In this document: one piece after another, positions 1-13,410 of the stretch
How positions within the stretch are numbered: the first letter of the stretch is position 1
Layout: every line of letters starts with the position of its first letter
From: Glandiceps talaboti
Lineage: Eukaryota > Hemichordata > Enteropneusta > Spengelidae
DNA length: 64,000 nt
Assembly (NCBI RefSeq): GCF_964340395.1
Contig: NC_135563.1
Span: forward strand, 15,836,651-15,900,650
Direction: 5' to 3'
The notes under the pieces: generated by a model
The model's input: only the letters and a program-made list of their open reading frames with translations
What the model was told of the DNA's origin: nothing
Database searches by the model: none
Position numbers and translations under genes: made by a program

Positions 1-3000
1 TTTCACCTTTGCTTGAATTAGGGTTGGGCAAAACTTTAATGCCTCAGTACATGACAGACGATGTCTTGAGTCGTGTTACTTCTGTCAATGTTCTGTCGTT
101 CAGCAGCTCAACTCATGAACCTTTCTGATAATGAGAAACGTTTTTCTAGATGTACAACGGTCGATCTGACTGCCTCTGCTTAATATGGGGAAAATGGGCT
201 GTTTTGTCAAGGAGCCACCAGACTTAATGGTTAACTAGTAATCACTGATGGCGTTGATCAAAGGCATCGGTTTCCAACAACATTAGGCGTTGGTAATTGC
301 TTATCATTTAAACAGTCATGGAAAACTGTTAGGTTGTTCTTCTGTGTCACGGCAATTGCCACTTTGAGTGACTTGTTTAATCTTATACCGTTATTCCCTC
401 AGCAAGCTGTATTGACGTTTTCGTGAATGCACTATTCTTAGTGTACACGTTGGAGGTACAATGTTCCATCGACAAGTTTGCATTGCCGGTTAATCGAATC
501 TTAGACATTTTGTTCCTTTTTTTCTCAAGGATTTTGAAGAATATAGTCATGTTTTCTACTGCACATCAACACACTGAATTGAAACATGAAATCAAGCAGA
601 TACTTTGTCCTCATTTCAAGGGACCAGTGTGCTACCATGCATGAGGATTTGAAATGGGAGACGGTGTATATATATAGTAGCGACCGATGGTGAACTCGGA
701 TTGTGTTGAATAGTATTACTGGGCAGAATGAAGTACTAATGTTCTTGTAACCCTTGGGTCTAAAACCATAACTGTTTGACAACTGACACGTGATTCTATA
801 TAGAAATATTGACATAAAGTACAATATCTATTGGCTGACTTAGAGACGGGTTTTCGAATACCTAGTTTTTGGTTTTACGAGTTACGGAGATAGGGGTTTG
901 TGGGGTGGAGGAGTGGACGTAAACGATTCTAGTATTAGCAGACTTTATCATACATTTCTATTTAATATTTTACGTTAGAGCTGTTTCGACTGATGATTAT
1001 GGTAGCCTTATATCGTTTGTTGTTCAGCCTGAGTTAGTGTAGACATGATCAGTTATTTATTGTGGTCGAATTTGACAGAAATAGTTTTTTGATTGATAAG
1101 AAAGTTATGAACCATCCGTATTCCCAGAAATGAAATGAATATATATATGGATGGTACGGATGGTATATATATATATTTGATTAATCGTTCATAAACGAAA
1201 TCTAAATTTTCTACTTTCACAAAGCGAAACTCTGTCTGACAGTCGGGAACAACAATCATATATGGCAACCTCAACCTAACCTTAAAACGTTCATTTATGA
1301 ATTCCGATAGACATGCTACCATCAAAGTCGTGTTTCATAGATGAAGGCCTGACAGAATGGCGAGTACATTGAGACCGACATATTTATGACACTCTCCAAT
1401 TAGGACCGTCTTTTAGGAATAAATTATCATCGCTGATGGAGACAATATAACAAAGTGCTCGTAAAGCTAACACGATATGTGTACTCACCCTTATAAGTTA
1501 AATCATCCTATAACCCGGGAATGACAGAAATAGACAGACCGCAACAAGCCAAAATAAGGCTTAAATACTAAGACAATGATAAAATACTAAATCGAATGTC
1601 AAAAGTAATTATGGGCTTTTAGTCTTTTGATGAGAGAAGGAACAGGAAATTGACATGACAGCTTTTATCACGTCCCACGCAAAGTGTGACATTTGTTTAC
1701 TGAAGGTTTTTAAAAAAAAATCTTTTAATACCCCAGTGTTTCCTTTTAATTTTCCATTGCCTTGACTTGCCTTATACACAGTAAACCGGTACTGTCTTTG
1801 TCGGTGTCCTGCTGCTCTAACGAGAAGATTACAAATTTGACATCTGAGAGATCATTACACAATTTCCGAATCCCCTGTGTTCAGACTTTGAATACACAGT
1901 AACGTCAACACTGCCTCGATGGCAATGATCACAGAGAGACCGACCGAGTGTAACATGAATTTGAGAACGAAGAAAAGACGCAATCCGCGGATGTGAAGAC
2001 CACATGTCATACAAAAAAGGTATTTGATTGAAATAACGATTTTCTCCGCCTGCACTTTCAAAGCACAATTCAATATTTCATCCACAACTCTACTTTGTAT
2101 GTTTAGATGTTCCTTATTCCGTAACTTCTTCTGTTACCGATGTTACTGTAATAGTCGATGGAAACCAAACTAAATAATTTCAGATTTCTGAAGGGTACAT
2201 TTCCGAAGCATCTTCATCGATAATCGTCGAATTAAAGCGGTAATATGTGTTAATGCTATTTGTATTTGTCCAAAACATCTCGATCAAAATCCAAGAAAAC
2301 TATGGATTAACGTGAAATGAATTAATAGCTTACTTACACGTTACTAATAAGATCAGTGTGGCTGAAGCGGCCACGTCGTTAAACGTTAAATAGTAATCTC
2401 TCTAAATCCACCTGTAACGACTTACATAAACATGTTAAGCCTTCAGTACTTCAATTTAATCTATGGAGGACCATACCAAGAATTTCAACGAAGTGCCATT
2501 AAAGGCCAATGTCAGATTAGGATTAATATTTGAGTGTGAAAATAGCTTTCTGACAGAGCCTTAATAGAAAAAAGTCGTCCTGAACTAAATGTACTCATGT
2601 ATAATCCTTCTGGCTCCACTGATAAGCTTAACATCACCCTAATGTGAGACCCTGGGTTTGAATTATGGGATTTTAAGGTTTAATAGTCCCAGAATTATTG
2701 ACAGTCAACTATCATTAAAACTACATTTTTGTCTAACTTTAAGTAACGTGTGTTTTCCATAATTAAAGTGCATCTTAGTGAAACAATGAACTACTAGTAT
2801 TCCAATCGCTCATCAAACATGTCAGCTTCCTTTATCGGGTTGGTATTTAAGAAACCAGTTATATCCCCATATTTAATTTCAGTACTGCGTCTTTGTCTCT
2901 TCAAATAACTTGGATTGCATTTATTGATTTCTTTATTAATAATTAGTCGATATTATAGATGAACTTGTAACACAACAGTATTCGGAGTTTGAAGGAACCG

Positions 3001-3782
3001 TTACACAACGTACTGAAGGTGGACGTGGACATCGCTGACGCGATTTTCCAACAGGTTTTATTTTCAAAGTGATAATGTTCTGTCTCGTTATCTTTGATTT
3101 ACATATTAAAATGACGTCAGAAGAAGCTACAAGTAGAAGCAGCACTAGTATGCAGAAATATCGTCAGGCTCCTTGATTACCTTGTTCGATATCGTGACAG
3201 CGAAAAATACAAAACATACTCCTATGGGTTTCATTTTCACTGACTGCTGCTAATAATCTGTTATCATTTTTTGTTCTTTCTATATTCTTTTTTTAAACAA
3301 AAAAAAAGAAAAGAAATTACATCAAACAAATGCTTGTACGACGCGGAAAAGATCTGGTACATCACATCTTTATCTATAAAAGTGATAAAGATCTGATCTG
3401 TATCCGGATACCTCAAGCTAAAAATACATTTGAGGTTATTGATAAGGATGTATCAAATATGATATATTTTACATTGTACGTATTATTGTCATGTTGTACG
3501 GTTATAGATTTATGTGTACGGTTTCAAATACCAGTCTCATCTGTGGGTTTACTATAATAATAATACTTATGTCTACACAGAATCGGAAATTTAACAAGTG
3601 ATAAGCAATAACCACTATATATCACTCTCTAATAATGTCTAGATTGTTTACGCACTATCACAGATTTGTCTCTAGAAAAACGATATCTGTACTGCAGGTG
3701 ATTATGGCTCGTTGGTGGTACACACATACAGAAAGACAAGCACTTAGCTATAATATAGCTGATAGTTATAGGACAGGTCAGA
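1..3782. other. Non-coding stretch, no gene seen
   Basis: AT-rich DNA with only short, biased open frames, and a short TA-rich patch near 1140-1175. No exon, RNA gene or mobile-element motif was recognised. Confidence 0.6.
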
Positions 3783-3905
3783 GGACATTTACTGTTTTTC
3801 ATAGAACACTTTGGGTTAACCCTTCTGCTATTTTGTCCGAGGCATAGCCGAGGACAAATTAATTGATGGGTTAACCAAACTGTCTTATTAAAACAGCAAA
3901 TGGCC
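3783..3905. repeat. Foldback element (imperfect 40-bp inverted repeat)
   Basis: The left arm at about 3783-3822 (GGACATTTACTG ... TTGGGTTAACCC) pairs with the right arm at 3868-3905 (GGGTTAACCAAACTGTC ... CAGCAAATGGCC). The loop holds a second hairpin, TTTGTCC-GAGGC-ATA-GCCGA-GGACAAA (3833-3858). This nested structure fits a short MITE or foldback transposon remnant. Confidence 0.65.
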
Positions 3906-6255
3906 AAGGAAGAAGTCATACTTTGAATTCGACGAATTTTTATGTTTTTCACCAGAAAGTCAACCTTGTTATTTGCAGCCCTGTTACTTAAGCTTACTCA
4001 TTATCATGTTAAGTTGAGTACAGATATAAAATCAATGATAAATGTAGATTTGGGGTGGGGCCCGGTGCCCTATTTTTAAAGACAGGTCCAACAACTCAAT
4101 AACTGAATTACTAAAAAGTATCATAAGGATCTAGGAATGGCCCGGAGCAACTGAATTGTAAATGACGTGTGATTCGAAATATTCTATAAATCATAAGTTG
4201 CTTAACATTGATTCAGCTTTTTGAATCTTGCCCCTGAAAATTACTTATACCTAGCAAAGACGACCCTCCACATCTGCAGGTGCACAGCTGTTGAAATACA
4301 ATACTTTACATCAAACAATTCAATGGAACAGAAATTGATTTCGGATGACGTACACAATTCATTGAGAATTATCCTTGCAAAAAGCAGACAAAGAAATCAA
4401 AGAACATGAATATGTAAATGGATTATCAAAATAAGACGTCTGTCAGGAAATCAAGGTAGATGGAAAGGGGGGGGGGGGGTTAACAGGTAATGTGAAGCAG
4501 GGTATGTAAACAAGGAGTAGTCAAAAGAAAAAAACAGCCGATGTTCTTATTAAGATACAATTACCAATATTTTTATGAGAGGTGTGTTGCTAAGTAATTG
4601 AAAGGCAATGACAAAAGCCACAGAACACGACAACACATAAGAATGTATCAATAAAATGCCATGGGTTATGCGAACAATAATATTTGAAATATTAGTCACA
4701 AATGGTAAACAGGTGGCAATAACACTTGTTATGACAGAAAGTACATGTATTATTTGAAACAACAGGATAACCTTTTGGTTCACTGTCGTTGTTGTGTATT
4801 TTGTTTAGTCTTGAGTGACTATAGCTGATCAAAATGTCTAATTTTTGCACAAAATACATCGTTGGTAAGTTAAGTGTGGTTTAGGTTATCCAAATGGCAT
4901 GTTTAATGCTTGCAAATCAGAATTTGATGAACATATACACAGATCTAACTTTAATTTTGGCACCATAATTTCAACAGCGTTTCTCATAATTTACACGGAT
5001 GGAACAATGGTTTCATTTTTCTCTATCATCCTTGAATAAAAATTCGTAAATGTTGTTTTCGAAGGCGTTAGCAGATATCAAAGAAACAGGTGTGAATACG
5101 GATGACGAAAATTAACTCGGTGTCAATAATGGCCAAGGCGGCGGAAATACCTGAATCTGCTTACTTTACAAGCATCAGGCCTTAGTCTCATCACATGTTG
5201 CCTTACTTTATGACACGCCTGAACCACTGATGCAGGAGTATTAATACTCGGTGAAAACAACAACAAAAACTGTTGAAGATCGTGTGTGATTTAGTGCTTT
5301 GAAAGTTCGAATGCACTTTAGTGGTGAAGAACAAAATTCAGAATCGAAACGACGCCTGTAGTTGTCGTTTTAGAGTGATGACGTCATACAAACAGTCCGA
5401 AAACAAACACTCGGTTCCTTTGTGACAAATCATGGTAAATTTCACATCATTTCCTTCAATTTTCTTCCCTCCTACATTGAAAAACACTTTATTTAGAATG
5501 GAGTGGTGTTGGCAGTTGCAATAACTGCATGCCGTACTTACCACTAGCAATTACATCAGATTTGAACATTTTCTGTGCAATTTCAAACTCATTTCCTTTC
5601 GTGCAAGAATGACTGGCTGTCACTGCAGGGGTTGACAGTGAAGATTACTTGAAACGTTTCCAATGTTTTCAGATATTATTCCACTATTACTAAATCGTTG
5701 AAAGGCCTTCATTGACACATCTTTTACCTCCATATGAAGAAGATTTATTTCTCGACCTTAAGGTCTAAATATATCAAGAAAAGTTCAAAATGGTTTCACA
5801 TGTATCAAACGCAATGAATGTAAAGACAGACCCCATTTGTGCGATGACTACGAATTAAGTAACAGGAAGTTGAACCTCCAAAACGTTAAGGTTGAAACAT
5901 TACAGTCTTGTTTCGTCTTACATGATATGCATAACTATAAGTCAGAATTTGTTCATTACTGACCATTCAAAACCCTTCTCTCTGCCACTAAGTAATACAG
6001 TATAGACTTACAGATGGCGTTTTGAAGAATTCGAGTGATCTTTATGATAACATGTACTTAATCAAATATGTACTGTGATCTATCATATACCTTCAAATCA
6101 ATCATTACTCCCACTATGGAATTTAGGACACACATATTTCCTTTTATAATTTGTTATCAACGTACTTATGACATCATGAATTATTTATTTCTTACTAATT
6201 ATTTAATATAATTACATTTATTTTATAATATTAAATACAAAGATTAAAATTAAAA
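3906..6255. other. Non-coding stretch
   Basis: No gene recognised. It contains a 13-base G run at 4467-4479. A hydrophobic 77-codon minus frame (4550-4783) has no identifiable family and is probably chance. Confidence 0.55.
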
Positions 6256-6288
6256 ACAAACAAACAAACAAACAAACAAACACACACA
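6256..6288 (+). repeat. (CAAA)n/(CA)n microsatellite
   Basis: About six CAAA units followed by a short CA run. Confidence 0.9.
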
Positions 6289-6387
6289 AGACATGAAAAG
6301 ACATTGGTGTTCCTGTAAAAATCAGCATAATTTTATGTGTGTGAGTCGTTGAGTTAACTATATATTTAGTTCTTGGACATCGTACAA

Positions 6388-6876
6388 TCATAAGAAAAAA
6401 CATTCGACAAAAATATTCAAATTTGTAAATGATGTTGTTTGCCAAACGTGAATAACCTTTTTCATTTCCGTATATTTAGATTGGAATAAACTTTTACTGC
6501 GGTGAATCATCAGTTGAAGAGAGACTTCCTTAGTATTAGTGGGAGAGGAACACACATTGTAAGCCATGGTGATCAAATACGTAGACCACATGAAGCCTTG
6601 TCTCCGAAGAACAGAAATATGAGAACCCTCGAGGATTAGACCGATATATGACGAACTCGGTTTAAGATTCAAGGCCAAATAAGTATGTATCTGTGATAGT
6701 GTGACTTCCTGGGTGACACAAAGACCAACGGTTTGTGTAAATTGTCGACACTGACTCAAAGGCAAAGCTTGTCTTGTTATAGAAATTAAAATAAGCCCAC
6801 ACAAATAACGATTTGACGCCTTTTCACACAATATATCATTGATATACACAATATTTGCCATTGTCAAGAATAGCAT
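6388..6876 (-). CDS. Orphan open frame, 162 codons, no recognised family
   Basis: This is the longest ATG-started open frame in the window. Given the AT content, a chance frame of this size is unusual but not excluded; I roughly estimate about 0.05-0.1 expected in 64 kb. The protein is rich in Leu, Ser, Ile and Thr, has scattered Cys, and shows no clear signal peptide, membrane bundle or known motif. The end of the frame runs into AT-rich sequence next to a CAAA microsatellite. No TATA box, splice partner or poly(A) signal stands out. It could be a decayed coding fragment or chance. Confidence 0.15.
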   Translation of the reverse strand: MLFLTMANIVYINDILCEKASNRYLCGLILISITRQALPLSQCRQFTQTVGLCVTQEVTLSQIHTYLALNLKPSSSYIGLILEGSHISVLRRQGFMWSTYLITMAYNVCSSPTNTKEVSLQLMIHRSKSLFQSKYTEMKKVIHVWQTTSFTNLNIFVECFFL

Positions 6877-7161
6877 TGTTATAACAATATAAGGTTACGA
6901 TTAGTAACTTATGGTAAATAATTGTGGATATTTTCATCGAATGATTCCTTAACGGCATTCACTGTATTATTTATCTGATATGATTTAAATGAAGTAATGA
7001 ACCATTCGGTAGATTCAAAGTAGCAATGAAAGTAAGTAAGTCTATGTTGAATTGTCAATCTTCTTTTGGAGAGTAGGTATAACCAATTGAATTTCGCGAT
7101 TCATTATGTTGGAGGTAATATCGGTTAAGATACATTGCGTTCTATTGGATATATTCGATAC

Positions 7162-7163
<2 letters not shown>

Positions 7164-7225
<62 letters not shown>
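7164..7225 (+). repeat. (CA)n microsatellite
   Basis: About 31 uninterrupted CA dinucleotides. The Cys-Val open frame on the minus strand is only this repeat. Confidence 0.97.
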
Positions 7226-7227
<2 letters not shown>

Positions 7228-10168
7228 TAATGTACTGTTATTGTAGTACACGTTGGGTTATTAAATCGGACCCAAGGATGGTAAAGGCTTTTTTTCGGCA
7301 ATGGAGGTTTGCTGGCGACTACAGATGAAAAGAGATAATCCAACATATTATGTGTTGTAGCCTACACCCACGCAATCCTGGTGCTGTAGGTGCATGATTA
7401 GCCACACCTGAAGAGTACACCATGAAATAGCATACGGGATTTGACGGACCTGTTACACGGGATACGGTCGTTGTGATCTGATACGCCATCATTTCTAGTT
7501 ACATGCACTGTCTCCATCAGCTATATGTCACGTTTCATCTCCAAAACTACTCTGGAATTGCATCTGGTTACCTTGACAACCATAGTTGAATAGAGTAAGG
7601 TTGTGAAATAAGGAACAGGGAAAAAAGTTGAAATATCTGCCTAGAAACAACGTTGACTGCAAGTGGCAAGAATGTACCATTGAAAACTAAAAGCTGTCAA
7701 AGATTCATCCTGAAAATTGCTCCAAATTGTGTTTAAACACCCATTGTGCTGTATAATTGAACTTTTTCGTGTCCATAATTCTTGATCCTGTTCATATCTA
7801 AAAATAACATTCAATTCCCTTGGGGTTAAGACGTCTCGACCTGTAAGAACACCGTTCTGCCGACGTTTACCATACGATCGCACCTCATTTCACTGTGCTC
7901 TTCGTTTCTTTATTGAAATTGATGCACAACAGGTTAGCGCCATAAATGTTTGAAAACATGCTCTCAGTCATTCACGTCGCGGTAAAATTTACTATTCTGG
8001 TGCGAACCACGGTGATGTAAAACGGCTATGTTATTGGTCACATTACAACAACCATTTCCGTTCTAACGGTTTAAATGTCTCTCCTTTAATGCCATGGATT
8101 GAAAAAACGATACAATGAAAAAAAGCTTTCAATGTAAATTGGCCACAAAGAAAGGCGAAGTCTTAGCAGCAAGGGAAAACTACTTCCTTCCCAGCTATAG
8201 GTCTTTGAAGAAATGAGCAACGTTAGTCTATTTTGTTATTTACTATATACCTAGTATAGCCACCAATGCAATTCAATGGAGAGCGCGCGCAACTAACCGG
8301 GCAATAATTTTCCGTATCACTCCTCCCTGGCGCCCATATCGATATGCGTTCGATCAGTGATTTGGTTTTGATAATGTCTTCACTATTTTACGTTTTTGCG
8401 AATAAAATGATGTTTCATTGCCAATTTATGTGATGATGTCATACATATTAGTACTAAATATGCGATTTCTTTTCCTAGCTTTCGAATGCTCTTATCCAAC
8501 TTTTCTCCCCTCCATCTTAGCTCGAATTATTTTACGGAAAGTTAACTTCCTTGATTTTAAAGGTCAGATTTATTTGTCATACCATACATGATATTGCAAT
8601 TGCTAATAAATGTTAGCCAGAACCGACAACAATATGTGTATAATCGAGCAACATTTGTAATCCAAATAAAATGAAGAAGGGTGACATTATAGGGTTAGCG
8701 ATTGCGGGCCAAGTTGATAGATGATACAATTGTTGCATGGTTTATCCAATGCAATACTGCTGTCACGTGGAAAGCTTGGTCATATGTAATAGAAGCGGAA
8801 AATGAGGCACTCTAATGGTTACAAACTCTATACCTGTCAAGGTTTTATCGTCAGTGTTGCAAATACCACAACCAAATATAATCTAATGACTTGTTCCTAA
8901 GTGTTATGTACTATTCTGTGATGATATCACCATAACTGACAGACATAAAAAAAATATAATTTTGGAATCTGAAGTTTTTCTAGTTATGTTATTGGACTGC
9001 TTAAGACGAGGATTCGATTCTGAGCTACTGTGGCAGTCATGTGACATACAGTATGTTAGTGGATGTAAAAAAAAACCACTCATTCATTATGTAAACGTCA
9101 TTAGTTCAATTTATGACATCGATTTGCGTTCTTTTCCTGTTTTATTTTGTTGCAATTCATAGATTATTCTTAGATTTATACAAACGAAATACCCGATTCT
9201 TTCTTTTTGTATTCTTTACTTAATCAGGAAATGCTGAACACCGTGTCAAATAAGCCATAACAAGCAAACGTACAAAAATCCATATTAAGTCAGTGCGTGC
9301 AAAAACAGGTAAAAAGCTCCAAAAATGTTTGAAGTGTTACACAATTATGTCACGAAGTAAAGCATAAATTAGATTCATTGACTTAAAATGACATTTGAGA
9401 AATACTTTTCAGTATGATTTGATCACCGAGAGCAAAGTACGCTTTTCTAAGAGGTTTCCCCTATTTGACTCAAACCTCATTTTGTAAAAGGCACACTGGT
9501 GAAAACTGTAATATGAGAAATCCCTTACCCTTTAGAATAAAACCCCGTTGCAGTTCGTAGTTTTATTTTAATGTTGTTCAGATGCTGTGGACACTGGCAA
9601 GGAAAGTGGTATTTTTAGTTCTTGTACTAGAAACAATTATCGGTAATCAATTTATTATGGAAGAAAAAGGTTTCTGCAACTCGTCATTTCGAGACTATTT
9701 GGACTGAGACAAAAATAATAAATCGTCATTACCTGTATAAATCATTGGATAAATGTGACAAGTTACATGAAAGTAATGTTTTGATGTGTCAATAATTGTG
9801 CTTTGTAAACATATGGTCGTGCCCAGTGTTGCTACTTTTTATGTACATATTGATTTAAATAATGGAGAATACCATTTATCGTGAACGGATCTAAGAGTAC
9901 CAACTATGTATACTGTATTCTGAGCGAAGAATATAACCATTTACTGTCGATTTCACTAAAACAGTGACGGTTGGGTCAATCATAGTGAAGTTACCTTTTA
10001 ATATTGGAATCCAGTATTTTGAAGCGACTACGCAGCTATCGTCCGAATCACTCAGACATCATCAGCTAAATGATGCGTATATATGCTCTATATTTGAAAA
10101 TACTTACATGAAACTTTTGATATGGTTTATTTCTGTCTGGTAAAAGTTAAGTAAACACAGACACAGGC
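7226..10168. other. Non-coding stretch
   Basis: No gene, RNA or transposon motif recognised. Open frames are short and AT-biased. CpG is frequent. Confidence 0.55.
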
Positions 10169-10203
<35 letters not shown>

Positions 10204-10288
10204 TATACACACACATACACACGCACGCATACATACATACATACATACATACATACATACATACATACATAGTTACATACATACATAT
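10169..10288 (+). repeat. Compound microsatellite (CAGA)n-(CA)n-(CATA)n
   Basis: About nine CAGA units, then imperfect CA/CG dinucleotides, then about fourteen CATA units with small interruptions. The minus-strand Cys/Val/Tyr-rich frame is repeat-derived. Confidence 0.95.
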
Positions 10289-11057
<769 letters not shown>

Positions 11058-13256
11058 GTTAGTGCCTTATTGAAGTAAAATCTAAAGAATGTAAAGGAGG
11101 TGGTTAACGCATTCGCATCTGGTAAATATGGGTCGGAATACGTCTAATCGTACTTTGCATTTATTTTGAATGACATTCATCAACTTGGTCGATCCAAATA
11201 CTTTACAGGCAAGTCCTTAATATTAACAATTTGGTTTCAATTTACGTCAATATTTTTAACATTCTGACTGCATCTCAGCAGTGAAACAAATTTCCCGTTG
11301 GTTTTTCAACTTATTAACAATAACGGAAGAATATTTTCATAATTCTGATTGTGTGACTGTAATTAGTCAATTATGCTGGCGACTTGTACTGTTTGTATGA
11401 ATAGGTCTCTGACGTGTGTGTAGCGGGCGTGCAAAGCAGTGAAAGTGGTTTTTAGTTTACTTTCTAAAGCTGGATATGTTCTTTTCCGTCTACCCGATTA
11501 ATGGAAAAGTAAATGCCATTTTCTGGAAGTATTTAGGTCCCTTGTGTAATAGAAGTATAAAGACGTGGTTAATATGTCGTGGGTTATTTTGCAGTTGTCA
11601 CAAACAACAATGACAAACACTTCATTTAAGGCAAAGTGCAACAAGCTAAAGGTCAACATCGGATTCACTAAGCAACTCGTAATTAGAACCCTCCATTACA
11701 TTAATTACTCTGAAAATAGAAGATAACACATGATAAGACATCACAAAGGCAGACATTATCAAATCAGATCAAACAAGATTAAACCAAGACAAAGGTTCCT
11801 TTACATTTCAGGCTACTGACGTTTCAAAGTGGGTGTTACAAGTATGTCGCATCATAAGGTACGACAGTGGTATATGCCTGGCGTACATTCTTTAGTCACA
11901 TTCTGTAGGGTCTCGACTAGACTTACACCAAAACGTTTTTAACTAGTAGTTTGGTATATTTGTATATTTTCCTACATAGATTCAAAATTAAGTCAATACC
12001 ACGTGTCCTCACAATGGCACAATCTTTTGCAACATATACATGTAATAATGCTATGTGCAGCGTGTTTTGCAGGGTACGTAAAATCAGACAAATTTCCTTA
12101 TTTCAGACATAGTACGTGCTATTTCAAGATATCATTGCTCTATGTTCTGCTTCACATCAAATGTTAGTATGTCAGCACTGCGTACCAGAGGCCACCTCCG
12201 AATTTTTGAAGAAGTACGTGCCAAAAGTTAAGGTATAAAAATGCTGTATTTTGTTATTCCCATCAAAAGCGTGGGTATAAACGCACCATGTAACTCGTGT
12301 ATGGCCGAAAGCAATGTTCCATGCAGGAGGTAGTACTAGTAGACGGATTCTTGTGATTTTTAGACTTTACAAACGTTTTAAAAAATACACTACGTTGGCG
12401 ATAATCAACCGAATGTTTAAAATCACAATGCACGTTTACTATAGTTTACCCTCACATTCTAGACATGGTGATTTGCATTGAATATAGTATATATGCTTAC
12501 GAGGTGAACAATTCGGGATAATTTGGCGTTCCTTACGTTTTAATGTGTGTTTTAATCTCTGTTAATGTAGTTGGAGGCATATTGTGCCACACTTTAAAAC
12601 ATTAGAAGACACTCGAGTTTGTGTAAATTGCAGTTAAACGAACCTAATAACCCCGCAGAACTTCTTTCACATTGACTGAATTCCCATATTGAAATCTATT
12701 CTAAAGCTCCTTTATGCGATGGGCCTGGAGGCATCCCATTTTGTGTATGTAAGTGATGCACGTTCTGCATCACAGTCAATTCTTTATTGAAAAACTTTAA
12801 TGATTGATATTTTGTGGTTCTTATGTCTGTTTGTGTCTCGTTACTATGACCAATTGACTGCAGAAAGTAGTCACCTACTGTCGATATTATCAACTATTTT
12901 GTCGTGTCGCCGGCACCGTCATCCTTCCGCAGAGGGTTATTGTATGTACTGTAGCTAAGACATGATTGGGACATGATTCGAGTTTACTGATTTCCGAATC
13001 GTGAAATTTTGTCAACTTATTAGCAAAACAACTTTTTTTCATAGATTAAAAACACACTTTTTCTCTTTATAATACTTAGGTAACTTCTGAAAAACATCAC
13101 AAAGTTTTTGATAACCGTTTCCAAATAAAAAAATGTGATAAGAAGTGTTATATTGGCAACGGAATAAATAAAATAAACAAAACGAACAAATAAGTACAGA
13201 CACACAAACAAAAGGACAAATAAGCCTACATGTGTACTCAAATAAATACATGCGCA
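11058..13256. other. Non-coding stretch
   Basis: Nothing recognised. CpG is frequent: I count 21 in 12001-12600. Confidence 0.55.
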
Positions 13257-13410
13257 AACAATCAATCAATCAATCAATCAAACAAACAAACAAACAAACA
13301 AACAAACAAAAAACAAACATATAGAAAACAAACAAACAAACAAACAAACAAACAAACAGAAAACAAACAAACACACAAACAAATAAACAAATAAACAAAC
13401 AAACAACAAG
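13257..13410 (+). repeat. (CAAT)n-(CAAA)n microsatellite
   Basis: Four CAAT units followed by about 130 bp of CAAA units with CAAAA and TAAA interruptions. Confidence 0.93.

Noticed and set aside
4550-4783. Hydrophobic 77-codon minus frame resembling membrane helices
   Set aside because: AT-rich codons such as ATA, ATT and TTA naturally give hydrophobic peptides. No receptor motif or partner exon was seen.
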